A stretch of DNA of 52,012 nt from an uncultured cyanobacterium (GCA_902495705.1 CABUXT010000014.1:1-52012); one strand, 5' to 3'. Counted from the first letter of the stretch, positions 34,559 through 44,036 are shown. The notes: generated from the sequence alone by a model not told the origin. Program-made: numbers and translations.

Positions 34559-34831
34559 ATGTCAGACGATAAAGTAGTCAGCTTAGGCGCAAAGAAAAAG
34601 GCTATCACTGACGAAAAACATCAAGAAGAAAACGGTCAAAATGTTGAACCTGTATATTGCAGTTTTTGCGGAAGACCAAATACACAAGTTATCAAAATGG
34701 TCAAAGGTCCTGGGGTAAATATTTGTTCTGAATGTGCAATGATTGCGGTTCAATATTTGATTTTGCAAGACAGAATGCCATCAGCTGAGGCTCAACATAT
34801 TTTAGATGCATTTTGGGGAAAGGCAAGATAG
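34559..34831 (+). CDS. stand-alone ClpX-type zinc-finger protein
   Basis: 90 residues. YCSFCGRPNTQVIKMVKGPGVNICSEC at 37-63 is the C4 zinc-binding domain found at the N-terminus of ClpX, where it dimerises and binds adaptors and substrates. Here there is no AAA+ domain; about 35 charged residues precede it and a short helix follows. First gene of an eight-gene operon that also contains an ATPase-less Clp-N protein. AAGGAG lies 7-9 nt before the ATG. Expected role: Clp-related adaptor or regulator; inferred. Confidence 0.8.
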   Translation: MSDDKVVSLGAKKKAITDEKHQEENGQNVEPVYCSFCGRPNTQVIKMVKGPGVNICSECAMIAVQYLILQDRMPSAEAQHILDAFWGKAR

Positions 34832-34837
34832 TTCAAA

Positions 34838-36439
34838 ATGACAACCTCAAAGTTTAAACAATTAAATCCGTTCGAGCTTAAAATTGCAATAACATCACTA
34901 CTTAACAAAATAAATTCGGTAGACGATATCCAAAATTGTCTTGCCGATTTTGAAATGCTTGATGCGCAAGAAGATAAAAAAGTTATTTCAAAAGTTTTGT
35001 TTAAAGAATTGTCAAACGCAGATACTGCAAAAATTCCTGTAATCTGCTTTATGCTTGAGCATTACGTACCAAAAGATGAATTGATTAATAAACTTTGGGA
35101 GTCTTTAAAAAATCAAAACCTGCAAACTGAGGTGAAAATTACAATACTGAATCTTTTGCGTGATTTGGATGCCGATTGGTCTTACGAATCGTGCGAAGAA
35201 TATTTAGACGATGCACAAAGTTTGCTTGATGAAAACACAAAACAACTTTTAAATACCGCAGTAATCAATCCTGAAGTTCAAATTGATTTTATGGACTTTT
35301 TGACAACTCTTAGAGTTCAAGACAAAATTACTTTGCTAAATTCGTTCAGTGAAGATTTTGAATCAGACGCTTTGGCAAATATTTTGATTCCTGTTTTTGT
35401 ATCAGAGCCAAATAGCCCTGAAGGCAAAGAGGCATTAAAGCTGTTGGCAGATACAAAATCTCAACTTGCGTTGCATGTTCTTAATGAAATGTTGGCTTTA
35501 TCAGATGGTGAATTATCTCAAGCTATTCGCAAAAGTCTTTCTACAATTAAGATTTCAGGGATGAGGGAAGATAACACAAAAGAATTTTACACAAAGATTT
35601 TATCAAACAGCAAACCGTATAAATTCTATATGACATATCCTGATGGACACGGCGACCAAGCGATGATTTTTACAAGAATTACGAACAACGAAAAAATCCG
35701 ATTTGTGTCTATCGTAATCAATATTGAAACAGGAATCAGGGATTGTTTTGGGTTCTTTGAAATTTCAAAATTTGAATGTAGCAAAATTTTAGAAAGATTT
35801 TTGAGAGACGAAAAAACTATTGATATCAACCCTGAGTCTTTTAAGACAATTCTTTATAATGCAGAAATCACAACAATTAAAAATAACCAAAACAACTGGA
35901 AACTGCCTTATGAATACGTTTGTTGGAAAAATCTGTTGATTGACATTGATTATGATAGTGAGCCGATTGAACAAATTTTGAAAGAACAAGTTTTTCCGTC
36001 AAACGTTGACTCTTCGATTATTGAAGAACTTGCAAAAATGAAAATATCAGAACATTGGTTCTTGGATAGCGGTTACAGCAGTGAATTTGCAGAAGTTTTA
36101 AATGGCTTAAAGACAACGCAAAATCTTGATGAACTTGTCGAAAATAATTTAGATAAAGTTTTTTATGAGCAAGAACGTCAAGCTTGGATTAAAAAGTTGT
36201 ATATGGCAGCATATATCAAATTTGCAATCGGAAAAGATTCAGAATCAGCCGAGCTTTTGGGGTTGATAAACAGCGAAGAACTTTTACATAAACTGTTTGA
36301 AATTATCCTGAGACGTAGTATTTATGAATATTTGGCGGTTGTTAAATACAACAAAAGTGTTGATAAATATGACTTGACTCATGATGAAATAAACGATAAA
36401 ATCAAGTATATTGAAGAAAAGTGGGTAAATAATGTATAA
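34838..36439 (+). CDS. helical-repeat (HEAT-like) protein, function unknown
   Basis: 533 residues, soluble. The first 250 or so residues are paired amphipathic helices with Asp/Asn/Leu spacing like HEAT repeats (for example DFMDFLTTLRVQDKITLLNSF and ALKLLADTKSQLALHVLNEML). A more mixed alpha/beta middle (FYMTYPDGHGDQAMIFTRIT) and a helical C-terminus follow. No known family recognised. It begins 6 nt after the zinc-finger gene with no clear ribosome site, and overlaps ruvX by 8 nt, so translation is coupled on both sides. Confidence 0.6.
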   Translation: MTTSKFKQLNPFELKIAITSLLNKINSVDDIQNCLADFEMLDAQEDKKVISKVLFKELSNADTAKIPVICFMLEHYVPKDELINKLWESLKNQNLQTEVKITILNLLRDLDADWSYESCEEYLDDAQSLLDENTKQLLNTAVINPEVQIDFMDFLTTLRVQDKITLLNSFSEDFESDALANILIPVFVSEPNSPEGKEALKLLADTKSQLALHVLNEMLALSDGELSQAIRKSLSTIKISGMREDNTKEFYTKILSNSKPYKFYMTYPDGHGDQAMIFTRITNNEKIRFVSIVINIETGIRDCFGFFEISKFECSKILERFLRDEKTIDINPESFKTILYNAEITTIKNNQNNWKLPYEYVCWKNLLIDIDYDSEPIEQILKEQVFPSNVDSSIIEELAKMKISEHWFLDSGYSSEFAEVLNGLKTTQNLDELVENNLDKVFYEQERQAWIKKLYMAAYIKFAIGKDSESAELLGLINSEELLHKLFEIILRRSIYEYLAVVKYNKSVDKYDLTHDEINDKIKYIEEKWVNNV

Positions 36440-36836
36440 AGTTATGGCTCTTGATATCGGCACAAAACGAATAGGAATCGCTCTAAGCGACTATTTGTTG
36501 ATGCTTGCAAACGGCCATTCTTACATCCCAAGAGAACCGGAAGAAAATGCATTAGAATCCATTAAAAAAATTGCTAAAGAAAACCATGTTGAAAAAATTG
36601 TCGTTGGCTTACCTCTAAATATGGACGGTACAAAAGGTTTTCAGGCAGAAAATTGTGAAGAATTTGCGTCAAAAATCAAAGATTTTGAAGTAATTTTTGA
36701 AGATGAGCGCCTAACTTCTGACACCGCGGAAGAAAATCTTCGCAATAAAAAAATAGACTTTAGAAAAGATAAAGGACTGGTTGATATTGAGAGTGCTTGT
36801 ATTATACTGGAACAATATCTGTCACGCACAAAATAA
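36432..36836 (+). CDS. ruvX: YqgF/RuvX-family RNase H-fold nuclease
   Basis: 134 residues. LDIGTKRIGIALSD near the N-terminus, VVGLPLNMDGTKG, and FEDERLTSDTAEENL define the family. YqgF is an essential RNase H-like enzyme proposed to process 16S rRNA 5' ends or resolve Holliday junctions. It overlaps the upstream gene by 8 nt. Confidence 0.9.
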   Translation: MYKVMALDIGTKRIGIALSDYLLMLANGHSYIPREPEENALESIKKIAKENHVEKIVVGLPLNMDGTKGFQAENCEEFASKIKDFEVIFEDERLTSDTAEENLRNKKIDFRKDKGLVDIESACIILEQYLSRTK

Positions 36837-36856
36837 TAAATAAAGGAGAATAACCA

Positions 36857-37141
36857 ATGGCTATTGATGAAGAAAACATTATTGAAATCACAGATGATGA
36901 CGGTACAGTAATCAAATGTGAATTGTATGACATCGTTGAATTTGAAGGCAAGCAATACGCACTTTTAGTTGAAGCTGATTCAAACGAAGAAGAACCGGAA
37001 GTTGTATTGATGAGATACACTGAAGAAGGCGAAGAAGTATTCTTTGAAACAATTGACGATGATGATGAATTTGAAAAAGTTCAAGAATACATTGAAAACC
37101 TTGAATATGAAGAAGGCGAAGACGAAGAAACAGAAGAATAG
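36857..37141 (+). CDS. acidic DUF1292-like protein
   Basis: 94 residues, extremely acidic. The core IEITDDDGTVIKCELYDIVEFEGKQYALL and the VVLMRYTEEGEEVFFETIDDDDEFEKV block match DUF1292 (YrzB-like), a small beta-rich family that often accompanies ruvX in Firmicutes. The tail is a run of Glu and Asp. Function unknown. AAAGGAG lies 7 nt before the ATG. Confidence 0.8.
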   Translation: MAIDEENIIEITDDDGTVIKCELYDIVEFEGKQYALLVEADSNEEEPEVVLMRYTEEGEEVFFETIDDDDEFEKVQEYIENLEYEEGEDEETEE

Positions 37142-37155
37142 TAAGGAATCACATT

Positions 37156-38520
37156 TTGTTTGAAAAATTCACGGAAAAAGCCGTTAATGTAATTGTTGAG
37201 GCTCAAAATATAGCAATATATGACCACTCTGACAAAGTTTTGTCAGAACATTTGTTGTTGGCTCTTGTCAAGGAGACTAAAGGATTTTGCGCCAAAATTT
37301 TCAAATCATATAACATTACTTATGAGCGTTTGGCAGAAGAAATTTATCTGAGCTTAAATATTGAAGAATCTGATATGACATCTTCCATTCCGTTCAGTGA
37401 AGATTTCAAACGAATTTTGACCGAAACTATGAACTTGATAGAAAAATCCGGCAATCCTACGGTACACTATGAGCACCTTGTTCTTGCGGCAATTAGTGAC
37501 AAACAGTCAAAAATTCCGCAATACTTGGAAAATCTCGGATTTGATATCGAAAAATCTAAACCATTAATTGAAAAGCTTGTTCAAAGAAAAGTGAAAAAGG
37601 ATTATCACCCTGAATTGGATGAAAACAAAGAGCAAGAAGTCAATTTGACTCAGGAAACAGACTCATTGTTTGACAATCCTCAATCATCAAAAGTCTTTGA
37701 ACGAGCTGTTTCAAAATTATCAACTTCTAATTACGAAATTTTGGGTACAGAACAAATTATTTCTTCAATTTTGGAAGATAAAAATTCTGATTTGACCAAA
37801 ATTCTTGCTAAATTCGGACTTACCGAAGAAAAATTTGAAGAAAAATTGGCTCAAGTGGATTCAAGACAAGCTGAATATGAAGGACGTCAAATTGTGTTTA
37901 CGCCAAACGCTTTCAGGGCAATGAGTTTGGCATTACAAACCGCAAAAGAACTCGGTTCATCTGAGGTTTTGCCTGAGCACATGGTTTTAGGCTTGCTCAA
38001 GACGAAAAAGGGCGTTGCCTATAACATTTTAAAAGAATTACACATCAATGATGATGATTTGGCACATGGAATTATAAAACCAATCGAAAAACAAATGCCT
38101 GAAACGCTTACTATCCTTAGACTTGCAAAACAAGAGGCAAGACGAATCGGTCGTGGAGTTGTCGGCACTGAAATGTTCTTACTTGGGATAATCGGTGAGG
38201 CTACAGGTATTGGTGCGGTTGTGTTAAAAGAATTAGAAATCAATATTCGTGATGCCAGAATCATGGTTGAAAAAATTGTCGGCTGCGGTAATGAATACAC
38301 TGATAAAGAAATGGTATTTACAAAACGTGCCAAACGCGTATTAGAGACAGCTTGGGAATACGCAAAAAAACAAAATAAAACAAAAATCGAATCTTCTGAT
38401 TTGTTATATGCAATTACAACTGAGCCTGAATCTCTTGCTATGCAAGCACTTGAGTCTCTTGGTACTGATGTTGTTGAAATTCGTGAAGGTATAAAAAAAC
38501 ACCTTGCCCACCAAAACTAA
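37156..38520 (+). CDS. triple Clp-N-domain protein lacking an ATPase
   Basis: 454 residues made of six Clp-N half-repeats, that is three N-domains: about 1-145, 170-312 and 315-450. Typical phrases are KVLSEHLLLALVKETKG, HYEHLVLAAIS, VLPEHMVLGLLK, GTEMFLLGIIGEATGIGAVVL and FTKRAKRVLETA. There is no Walker A, no AAA+ module, and none directly downstream. Single N-domains occur in ClpS-like adaptors and ClpC; three in tandem without ATPase is odd. The start is a TTG with AAGGAA 7 nt upstream. Likely a substrate or adaptor platform for a Clp protease encoded elsewhere. Confidence 0.85.
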   Translation: MFEKFTEKAVNVIVEAQNIAIYDHSDKVLSEHLLLALVKETKGFCAKIFKSYNITYERLAEEIYLSLNIEESDMTSSIPFSEDFKRILTETMNLIEKSGNPTVHYEHLVLAAISDKQSKIPQYLENLGFDIEKSKPLIEKLVQRKVKKDYHPELDENKEQEVNLTQETDSLFDNPQSSKVFERAVSKLSTSNYEILGTEQIISSILEDKNSDLTKILAKFGLTEEKFEEKLAQVDSRQAEYEGRQIVFTPNAFRAMSLALQTAKELGSSEVLPEHMVLGLLKTKKGVAYNILKELHINDDDLAHGIIKPIEKQMPETLTILRLAKQEARRIGRGVVGTEMFLLGIIGEATGIGAVVLKELEINIRDARIMVEKIVGCGNEYTDKEMVFTKRAKRVLETAWEYAKKQNKTKIESSDLLYAITTEPESLAMQALESLGTDVVEIREGIKKHLAHQN

Positions 38521-38526
38521 AAAGCT

Positions 38527-39867
38527 ATGAATAAAATTGAGAATACAATTAAATCTTTTTTGCAAAAATACGATTTAGAAAAATCAGATTTAGTATACCT
38601 TGTGGCTTTTTCAGGCGGTTTTGATTCAATGTGTTTACTTCACGCACTAAAAAAAATCTGCAAAAATAAAATTGTTGCTATCCATCTAAACCACAAGTGG
38701 CGCGGAGAAGAGAGTGATAGAGAAGAATTAAATTGTCAAAATTTTTGTAAAAATCTTGGAATAGATTTTTATAGTGAAGTATTGGATGAAAATATTCCAC
38801 ACACTGAAACGGCAGCGCGAGATGCAAGATACAAATTTTTTGAAAAATGCAGTAAAAAATTTAGCAGCAAAATTGTTTTTACTGCACACAATAAAAATGA
38901 CAATGCAGAAACTCTGATTTATCGGATTTGTATGGGAACAGGAATTTCAGGATTGCAAGGAATCAGTGCACATAGAGATATTTATTATCGCCCATTGTTG
39001 TCTGTTTTGCGTGATGAGATTGAAAAGTATTCTCAAAAATTAGGGCTGAGTCCAAATTCAGATAGTTCAAATAACGATATCAAATATAAACGAAATTTTA
39101 TCAGAACAAAAGTTTTGCCGTTATTAAAAGAAGTTAATCCAAATGTTATTGATACAATTAATTCGTTATCTGAAATTGCGCAGGATGATAATGAAATAAT
39201 TTCAAATTCAATTGATGAAATTTTGAATAAAATTTCTGATAAAAATAGAATAAAATTATCAAAATTTTTGGCTCTTCAAATGAGTGTACAAAAACGAATT
39301 ATTTATAATATTTTTATCAAAAAAAATCTTGATTATGATAGAAAAAAAATAGAAAATATTTTAAAATTTATCCACGAAACAAAAGACTCAAAATCAGGCA
39401 AGACATGTTCTTTAACTAATAATTTATGGATTTTTGTGAACGAAAAATATATAGAAATTACAGATAAAAAACAAGAAAATTTTCAAAATATTTTCATAAA
39501 TAAAGAAGGAAAATATGAAGTAGGAAATTATATTTTTGAGATAGAAAAATTTTCAAAAAATGTGAAAAAATTTCCAAAAGATAATGAAAATATAGCTTAT
39601 GTTAATCTTGAAAATCTTGATTTTGAATTTGAGTTAAGACAACGCCAAGATGGCGATATTATAAGACCTTTTGGAATGAAAGGTTCTCAAAAATTAAAAA
39701 AATACTTAAATGCAAAAAAAATACCAAATCACCAAAAAAATAATCTTTTATTTTTGGTGCAAGGAGAAGAAGTTTTGTGGGCAATCGGACTTGGGATAAA
39801 TGACAGAATAAAAATTACATCTCAACCGACACATAGACTGCAATTATATAAGAAAGAGGGCATATAA
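38527..39867 (+). CDS. tilS: tRNA(Ile)-lysidine synthetase
   Basis: 446 residues. It converts C34 of the CAU-anticodon tRNA-Ile to lysidine so that it reads AUA. The PP-loop is VAFSGGFDSMCLLHALK; HLNHKWRGEESDREE, TAHNKNDNAETLIYRIC and GLQGIS follow. The C-terminal domain has FELRQRQDGDIIRPFGMKGSQKLKKYL. The middle is unusually Lys/Ile/Asn-rich, in keeping with the local AT bias. It starts 6 nt after the Clp-N gene and ends 1 nt before hpt. Confidence 0.92.
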   Translation: MNKIENTIKSFLQKYDLEKSDLVYLVAFSGGFDSMCLLHALKKICKNKIVAIHLNHKWRGEESDREELNCQNFCKNLGIDFYSEVLDENIPHTETAARDARYKFFEKCSKKFSSKIVFTAHNKNDNAETLIYRICMGTGISGLQGISAHRDIYYRPLLSVLRDEIEKYSQKLGLSPNSDSSNNDIKYKRNFIRTKVLPLLKEVNPNVIDTINSLSEIAQDDNEIISNSIDEILNKISDKNRIKLSKFLALQMSVQKRIIYNIFIKKNLDYDRKKIENILKFIHETKDSKSGKTCSLTNNLWIFVNEKYIEITDKKQENFQNIFINKEGKYEVGNYIFEIEKFSKNVKKFPKDNENIAYVNLENLDFEFELRQRQDGDIIRPFGMKGSQKLKKYLNAKKIPNHQKNNLLFLVQGEEVLWAIGLGINDRIKITSQPTHRLQLYKKEGI

Positions 39868-39868
39868 A

Positions 39869-40408
39869 ATGGAATTAGATTTGAAACCTGAAGATTTGAA
39901 AATATTGTTTAGTGAAGAACAATTGCAAACTCGAATTAAAGAATTGGCACAAGAGATGAACAAATTTTATAACAGCGAAGAAGTTATTGCAATTTGCGTA
40001 TTAAAAGGCGCTGTAATGTTTGCAATTGACCTTGTGAAACATCTTGATATGCCGTTGCAGATGGAGTTTATCAGGTTATCAAGTTATGGCAGCGGTTTTT
40101 CTACATCAGGAAAAGTCAACGCCGTTGATATCAAATTGCCTGACCTTAACGACAAAAATGTTTTGATAATTGAGGATATTGTAGATACAGGACTTACTGC
40201 AAAATTTTTGATGGATTTTATGCATTGTAATTTTAACGCAAAGTCAATAAAATTCTGCTCTTTGCTTGATAAAAAAGTTACAAGAAAAGTCGATATCGAG
40301 CCTGATTATTATGGTTTTGAAGTTGATAACAAGTTCGTTGTCGGTTATGGTTTGGATTACGAAGGTTACTATAGAAATTTGCGCTATATCGGCTACAAGG
40401 AGATGTAA
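39869..40408 (+). CDS. hpt: hypoxanthine phosphoribosyltransferase
   Basis: 179 residues. It salvages hypoxanthine and guanine with PRPP. IAICVLKGAVMFAIDLVK, FIRLSSYGSG and the PRPP loop VLIIEDIVDTGLTAKFL are present, and PDYYGFEVDNKFVVGYGLDY is the C-terminal base-binding block. GAGG lies about 10 nt upstream, and it is coupled to tilS as in many bacteria. Confidence 0.92.
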   Translation: MELDLKPEDLKILFSEEQLQTRIKELAQEMNKFYNSEEVIAICVLKGAVMFAIDLVKHLDMPLQMEFIRLSSYGSGFSTSGKVNAVDIKLPDLNDKNVLIIEDIVDTGLTAKFLMDFMHCNFNAKSIKFCSLLDKKVTRKVDIEPDYYGFEVDNKFVVGYGLDYEGYYRNLRYIGYKEM

Positions 40409-40423
40409 TTTCGAGGTTTTCAA

Positions 40424-41641
40424 ATGTATAAAAATGCAATTGAAAAAATTAATAAATTTTATGATTTGGATTTGAATAAAACGTCCCATCATAAGGCTAT
40501 GTTTGATGTTTTGAATGAAGTTATCAAACTGGATTCTGCCGGAATTTTTTATTTGACGCCAAATTTTTTGAGTCTTGAATATAGCAAAAATTTCCCTCAA
40601 ATTGAAACAATCAAAATTGATGATGCGTTGTCAAAAAAACTGTATGCCCCAAATGTTGAAGAAATTTCTGATGATATAAAAAAACTTTTCAACAGTCAAA
40701 AATATCTGCTTTGTTCAAAATTAGAAATAAAAGGGGCAATTTTGGGAATCCTTGTAATTGAGCGAAATGAGCCTGATTTTTCGCTTGATGAAAAACTTAT
40801 TTTCAAAACTTGCACAAAAATTATTGCTAATTTGTTAAAAGATTTAGAGGTTTCAAAAATTCTGAAAATGCAGGTCAAAGCTATGGAAGAGGGTATTGTT
40901 GAAACTCATCAGGCGTATGAAAATGTCAAAAAACAAAATTCAAAAATTAAAGAAAATGAGAAATTGCAAAATCAATTTATTGCAAATGTTTCGCATGATT
41001 TGCGCACTCCGCTAAATTCAATTATCGGCTTTTCAGAGGCTCTTGGCGGAAAGATTTTTGGAGATTTGAATGACAAACAATCAGAATATGTCGAAGATAT
41101 AAAAGCCTCCGGTATCAAGCTCCTAGGGATGATAAATGAAATTCTTGATATTGCAAAAATTGAATCTCACACCTTGAAATTGAATCTTTCGACCTTCAAT
41201 ATTTCTGATGCGATAATTGAGGCTTGCAACATAATTACGCCACTTGCTGCAAAGAAAAATTTGACAATCCGAAAGGAAATCGAAGAACCTATTGAAATCA
41301 TTGCAGATTATATGAAAATTGAACAAATTTTATTAAATATTTTGAGTAATGCAATCAAATATGCAAAATCAGAAATTATAATTTCTACAAAATTAAAAGG
41401 TGAAAATTTAATAATTTCAATAAAAGATGATGGTATTGGAATTTCAAAACAACATCATAAAAAAATCTTTTCAAAATTTTTCCAAGTGGAGAGTGCTAAA
41501 ACGGAAGCATCAACAGGGCTTGGCTTAACTATTGCAAAAGAATTTACTAAACTTCATAATGGGAAAATTTCAGTAAAAAGTGAAGAAAATCAAGGGGCAG
41601 AGTTTATAATTCAACTTCCGCATGCAAGATGTTATTGCTAA
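40424..41641 (+). CDS. soluble sensor histidine kinase
   Basis: 405 residues, no membrane helix. The N-terminal 130 residues resemble a GAF-like sensor, then a coiled-coil linker (EGIVETHQAYENVKKQNSKI). HisKA has IANVSHDLRTPLNSIIGF with the phospho-acceptor His. HATPase motifs are ILLNILSNAIKYAK, DDGIGI and STGLGLTIAKEF. No response regulator is adjacent, so the partner is elsewhere. GAGG precedes the ATG. It closes the operon, convergent with the DUF805-like gene with only 6 nt between them and no visible terminator. Confidence 0.88.
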   Translation: MYKNAIEKINKFYDLDLNKTSHHKAMFDVLNEVIKLDSAGIFYLTPNFLSLEYSKNFPQIETIKIDDALSKKLYAPNVEEISDDIKKLFNSQKYLLCSKLEIKGAILGILVIERNEPDFSLDEKLIFKTCTKIIANLLKDLEVSKILKMQVKAMEEGIVETHQAYENVKKQNSKIKENEKLQNQFIANVSHDLRTPLNSIIGFSEALGGKIFGDLNDKQSEYVEDIKASGIKLLGMINEILDIAKIESHTLKLNLSTFNISDAIIEACNIITPLAAKKNLTIRKEIEEPIEIIADYMKIEQILLNILSNAIKYAKSEIIISTKLKGENLIISIKDDGIGISKQHHKKIFSKFFQVESAKTEASTGLGLTIAKEFTKLHNGKISVKSEENQGAEFIIQLPHARCYC

Positions 41642-41647
41642 AAAATT

Positions 41648-42157
41648 TTAATCTTTTCCTTTTTTAACCATTAAAAATATCCACGTCAACAGGAGCAATA
41701 TTGAGCAAAGTTGCATAAATATCGCGGTTAAAATTATCTGTAATGTAAGCCCTTTGGCTGAAGATGTTATCATTTTTGTCAGGGCAAAATATGTGACAAT
41801 TTGCGCCACAAATACTGTCAAATATCCTCTGAAATACAGTTTAGAGTTGTTAGGCATAATATCTTTCATTCGTCTTTTTATAAGAGCCAATAATGGAAAT
41901 TGATGGACAATGTGGTATAGCGCACCAAGTCCCATTATTATCCAAAAGATATATTCTTGTGCTTGTGGGATAAAAAATGATATCGCAACAGTCAAAACAA
42001 TTGTCAACAAAAGATAGATAAACCAAAATACAAAATAACAAAGAAAGAAGAAATTAAACTCCTTGCGTTTTGCTGTTCCTGTGTAATTTGGAATTTGTTT
42101 AAACGCGTAAAAATACGTATATAAAATTTTTTGTAACAATTCTTTGAGTTTTTTCAT
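41648..42157 (-). CDS. DUF805-like membrane protein
   Basis: 169 residues, four hydrophobic segments. NYTGTAKRKEFNFFFL near the N-terminus and FPLLALIKRRMKDIMPNNSKLYFRGY match the DUF805 pattern (GRarRkEFW and RRLHD blocks) in degenerate form. Function unknown. The ATG directly abuts the stop of the WYL regulator gene upstream, so it belongs to the WYL operon and may be its effector. Confidence 0.65.
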   Translation of the reverse strand: MKKLKELLQKILYTYFYAFKQIPNYTGTAKRKEFNFFFLCYFVFWFIYLLLTIVLTVAISFFIPQAQEYIFWIIMGLGALYHIVHQFPLLALIKRRMKDIMPNNSKLYFRGYLTVFVAQIVTYFALTKMITSSAKGLTLQIILTAIFMQLCSILLLLTWIFLMVKKGKD

Positions 42158-43105
42158 TTAGGCACCTTGAGAATAATTTTCAATTGTATCATTTATCATT
42201 TTAATCATTTCGTTGCGCAAAAATTTTGGTGAAACAAGCTCGCAGTCAGAAGAATAGCGCATAAGTCTATGCAATAATTTGTCAAAATTACCTTCTTTAT
42301 TTATGACAATCAATTCTCCATCATGATTTAAACCTGTAGAATCTTCATTTTCTTTTAGTTTATAAGTTTTTGCCAATCTGTTTTTCAATTTGTAAACAAC
42401 AGTTGTGTTTAATTCAATATTGCTTGCGCGTTGAGGCAAACTGTTGATTGACAAAATTGTGTTTATCGGAATTTCTAAATTTTGTCTTGCTGATGAATCA
42501 TAAACCTTTAAGTAAGCGGTTTTTGAGTCATATATAACTTCTTTTGGTGTGCATTTGCAGCGGATTTCTTTTCCGTCTTTTTGATACAAAAGATTTATCA
42601 CAAATTTTTCGGCGCAAATTTTTTCACATTCATCAATTTGATTTCTGATATCTGAATAATAAAATGAAAAATCGTAATCAGAATTTTGGGTCAAATTATT
42701 CAGCGCAAACTTGTCATCTCCATTCATTCTGAGTTCAATTGATTTGACAAATTCATTGACTTTGCTTGTCAGATTTTTATCAGGAAAATTGTGTGCCGTA
42801 TTTATCAAAATTGCAAGAGATTTCAAATCTTCTACGCTCATATCAAGCGAATATAAACTGCTCAATAATTTGAACTTGTGGTTTTCTTTGACAATTTTCA
42901 TGCCAAAAATTTTCAATGTATTTATATATTTGTTGATATTTACTTGAATATTATTTGTCGATTGCTCATTTATTTCATCTTTAAAAATTTCAATTACACT
43001 GCTGTATTCTGCCTTATCTTCATAAAGCAGTTTGATAAGTTGAAAAATTTTTAAACAGCCTGCGTTTAATTTCTTGCTGTTTTTACTTTCACTATTCCTT
43101 GCCAA
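42158..43105 (-). CDS. WYL-domain transcriptional regulator B
   Basis: 315 residues. An N-terminal winged-helix region (about 15-75), a helical linker, then a WYL domain (about 165-245: VINLLYQKDGKEIRCKCTPKEVIYDSKTAYLKVYD) and a C-terminal WCX-like extension (KEGNFDKLLHRLMRYSSDCELVSPKF). Same architecture as its neighbour, which it overlaps by 14 nt. WYL proteins sense nucleic acids or small ligands. The paired arrangement resembles PafB/PafC. Confidence 0.8.
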   Translation of the reverse strand: MARNSESKNSKKLNAGCLKIFQLIKLLYEDKAEYSSVIEIFKDEINEQSTNNIQVNINKYINTLKIFGMKIVKENHKFKLLSSLYSLDMSVEDLKSLAILINTAHNFPDKNLTSKVNEFVKSIELRMNGDDKFALNNLTQNSDYDFSFYYSDIRNQIDECEKICAEKFVINLLYQKDGKEIRCKCTPKEVIYDSKTAYLKVYDSSARQNLEIPINTILSINSLPQRASNIELNTTVVYKLKNRLAKTYKLKENEDSTGLNHDGELIVINKEGNFDKLLHRLMRYSSDCELVSPKFLRNEMIKMINDTIENYSQGA

Positions 43106-44036
43106 TGTATTCCTCTTTCATTTTTTTTAGTGTTGAAATAATGTGTGATTGAAAATCTTCAGGGTACAATACTTTACATTTTGCAGAATGAAATAAAATT
43201 CGCTGAGTAAGTTCAAATTTGTTCTTAGAAGTAATTTCCACAATCAACTTATTTCCATCTTCTTGAATTATTTTTTCGCAATCCAATGTTTCAAAATTTT
43301 CATTTTCATCTTTGGTATATTCATATCCGACAATGATTTCAGGAGATTGGAGAGTTTTATTTTTTAGATTAACGCTTACAATTTTTTCTATTTTTGAAAC
43401 AAGAAAACTTGAATATGTTGCGTATTCGGAATTCATTCCGCTGACATATAATTTTCCGTTATTTATGTGCAATTTATCAACCAAAATTGTAATATTTTTT
43501 GCACCTGAAATTTTAGAATTGTAATAAACCGTGATTTCGGTATTATTCTTGGCATACATCATTAAATTTTCTATCAATTTTGGGTCAATATTATTTAATG
43601 GTGAAATGTTTTTCAATTTAATTTTCAAATCTTCATTTGTAACATAATTTGAAAATTTAGCGAAAAATTGCTGTAAAGATATCAAATCAGAAACATCAAT
43701 AGATTTAGAAATCGCTTTATAAATTTTTATGATGCTTTTAATTTGCTTATCATCAAATTTTAATTCAAAAGGGTGTGAATCTATTGCATAGCGCGTAATT
43801 CCGTTGTCATTTTTCCTCACGATTTTGCAACCGATTTCTCTTAATGAATTTAGGTAAATCCTAAGTGTATCAAAAGAAACAGTCTCATGCAGATATGGAT
43901 GATTTCCCAAAATTTCTTGCAATTCGTTATAAGATTTTGCTCCATCTAATAACAGTGAAAATATGAGTAGGGACTTAAATCCGGTAAATGACATCAGATT
44001 ATAAGTAACTGTATTTGTTTTTAAAAATTCTTTCAT
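43092..44036 (-). CDS. WYL-domain transcriptional regulator A
   Basis: 314 residues. A winged helix (about 12-70, SYNELQEILGNHPYL), a linker, a WYL domain (about 165-245: EITVYYNSKISGAKNITILVDKLHINNGKLYVSGM) and a WCX-like end (LTQRILFHSAKCKVLYPEDF). First gene of the operon; the 600-bp region upstream contains a plus-strand candidate RNA. It may repress or activate that region; inference. Confidence 0.8.
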   Translation of the reverse strand: MKEFLKTNTVTYNLMSFTGFKSLLIFSLLLDGAKSYNELQEILGNHPYLHETVSFDTLRIYLNSLREIGCKIVRKNDNGITRYAIDSHPFELKFDDKQIKSIIKIYKAISKSIDVSDLISLQQFFAKFSNYVTNEDLKIKLKNISPLNNIDPKLIENLMMYAKNNTEITVYYNSKISGAKNITILVDKLHINNGKLYVSGMNSEYATYSSFLVSKIEKIVSVNLKNKTLQSPEIIVGYEYTKDENENFETLDCEKIIQEDGNKLIVEITSKNKFELTQRILFHSAKCKVLYPEDFQSHIISTLKKMKEEYIGKE

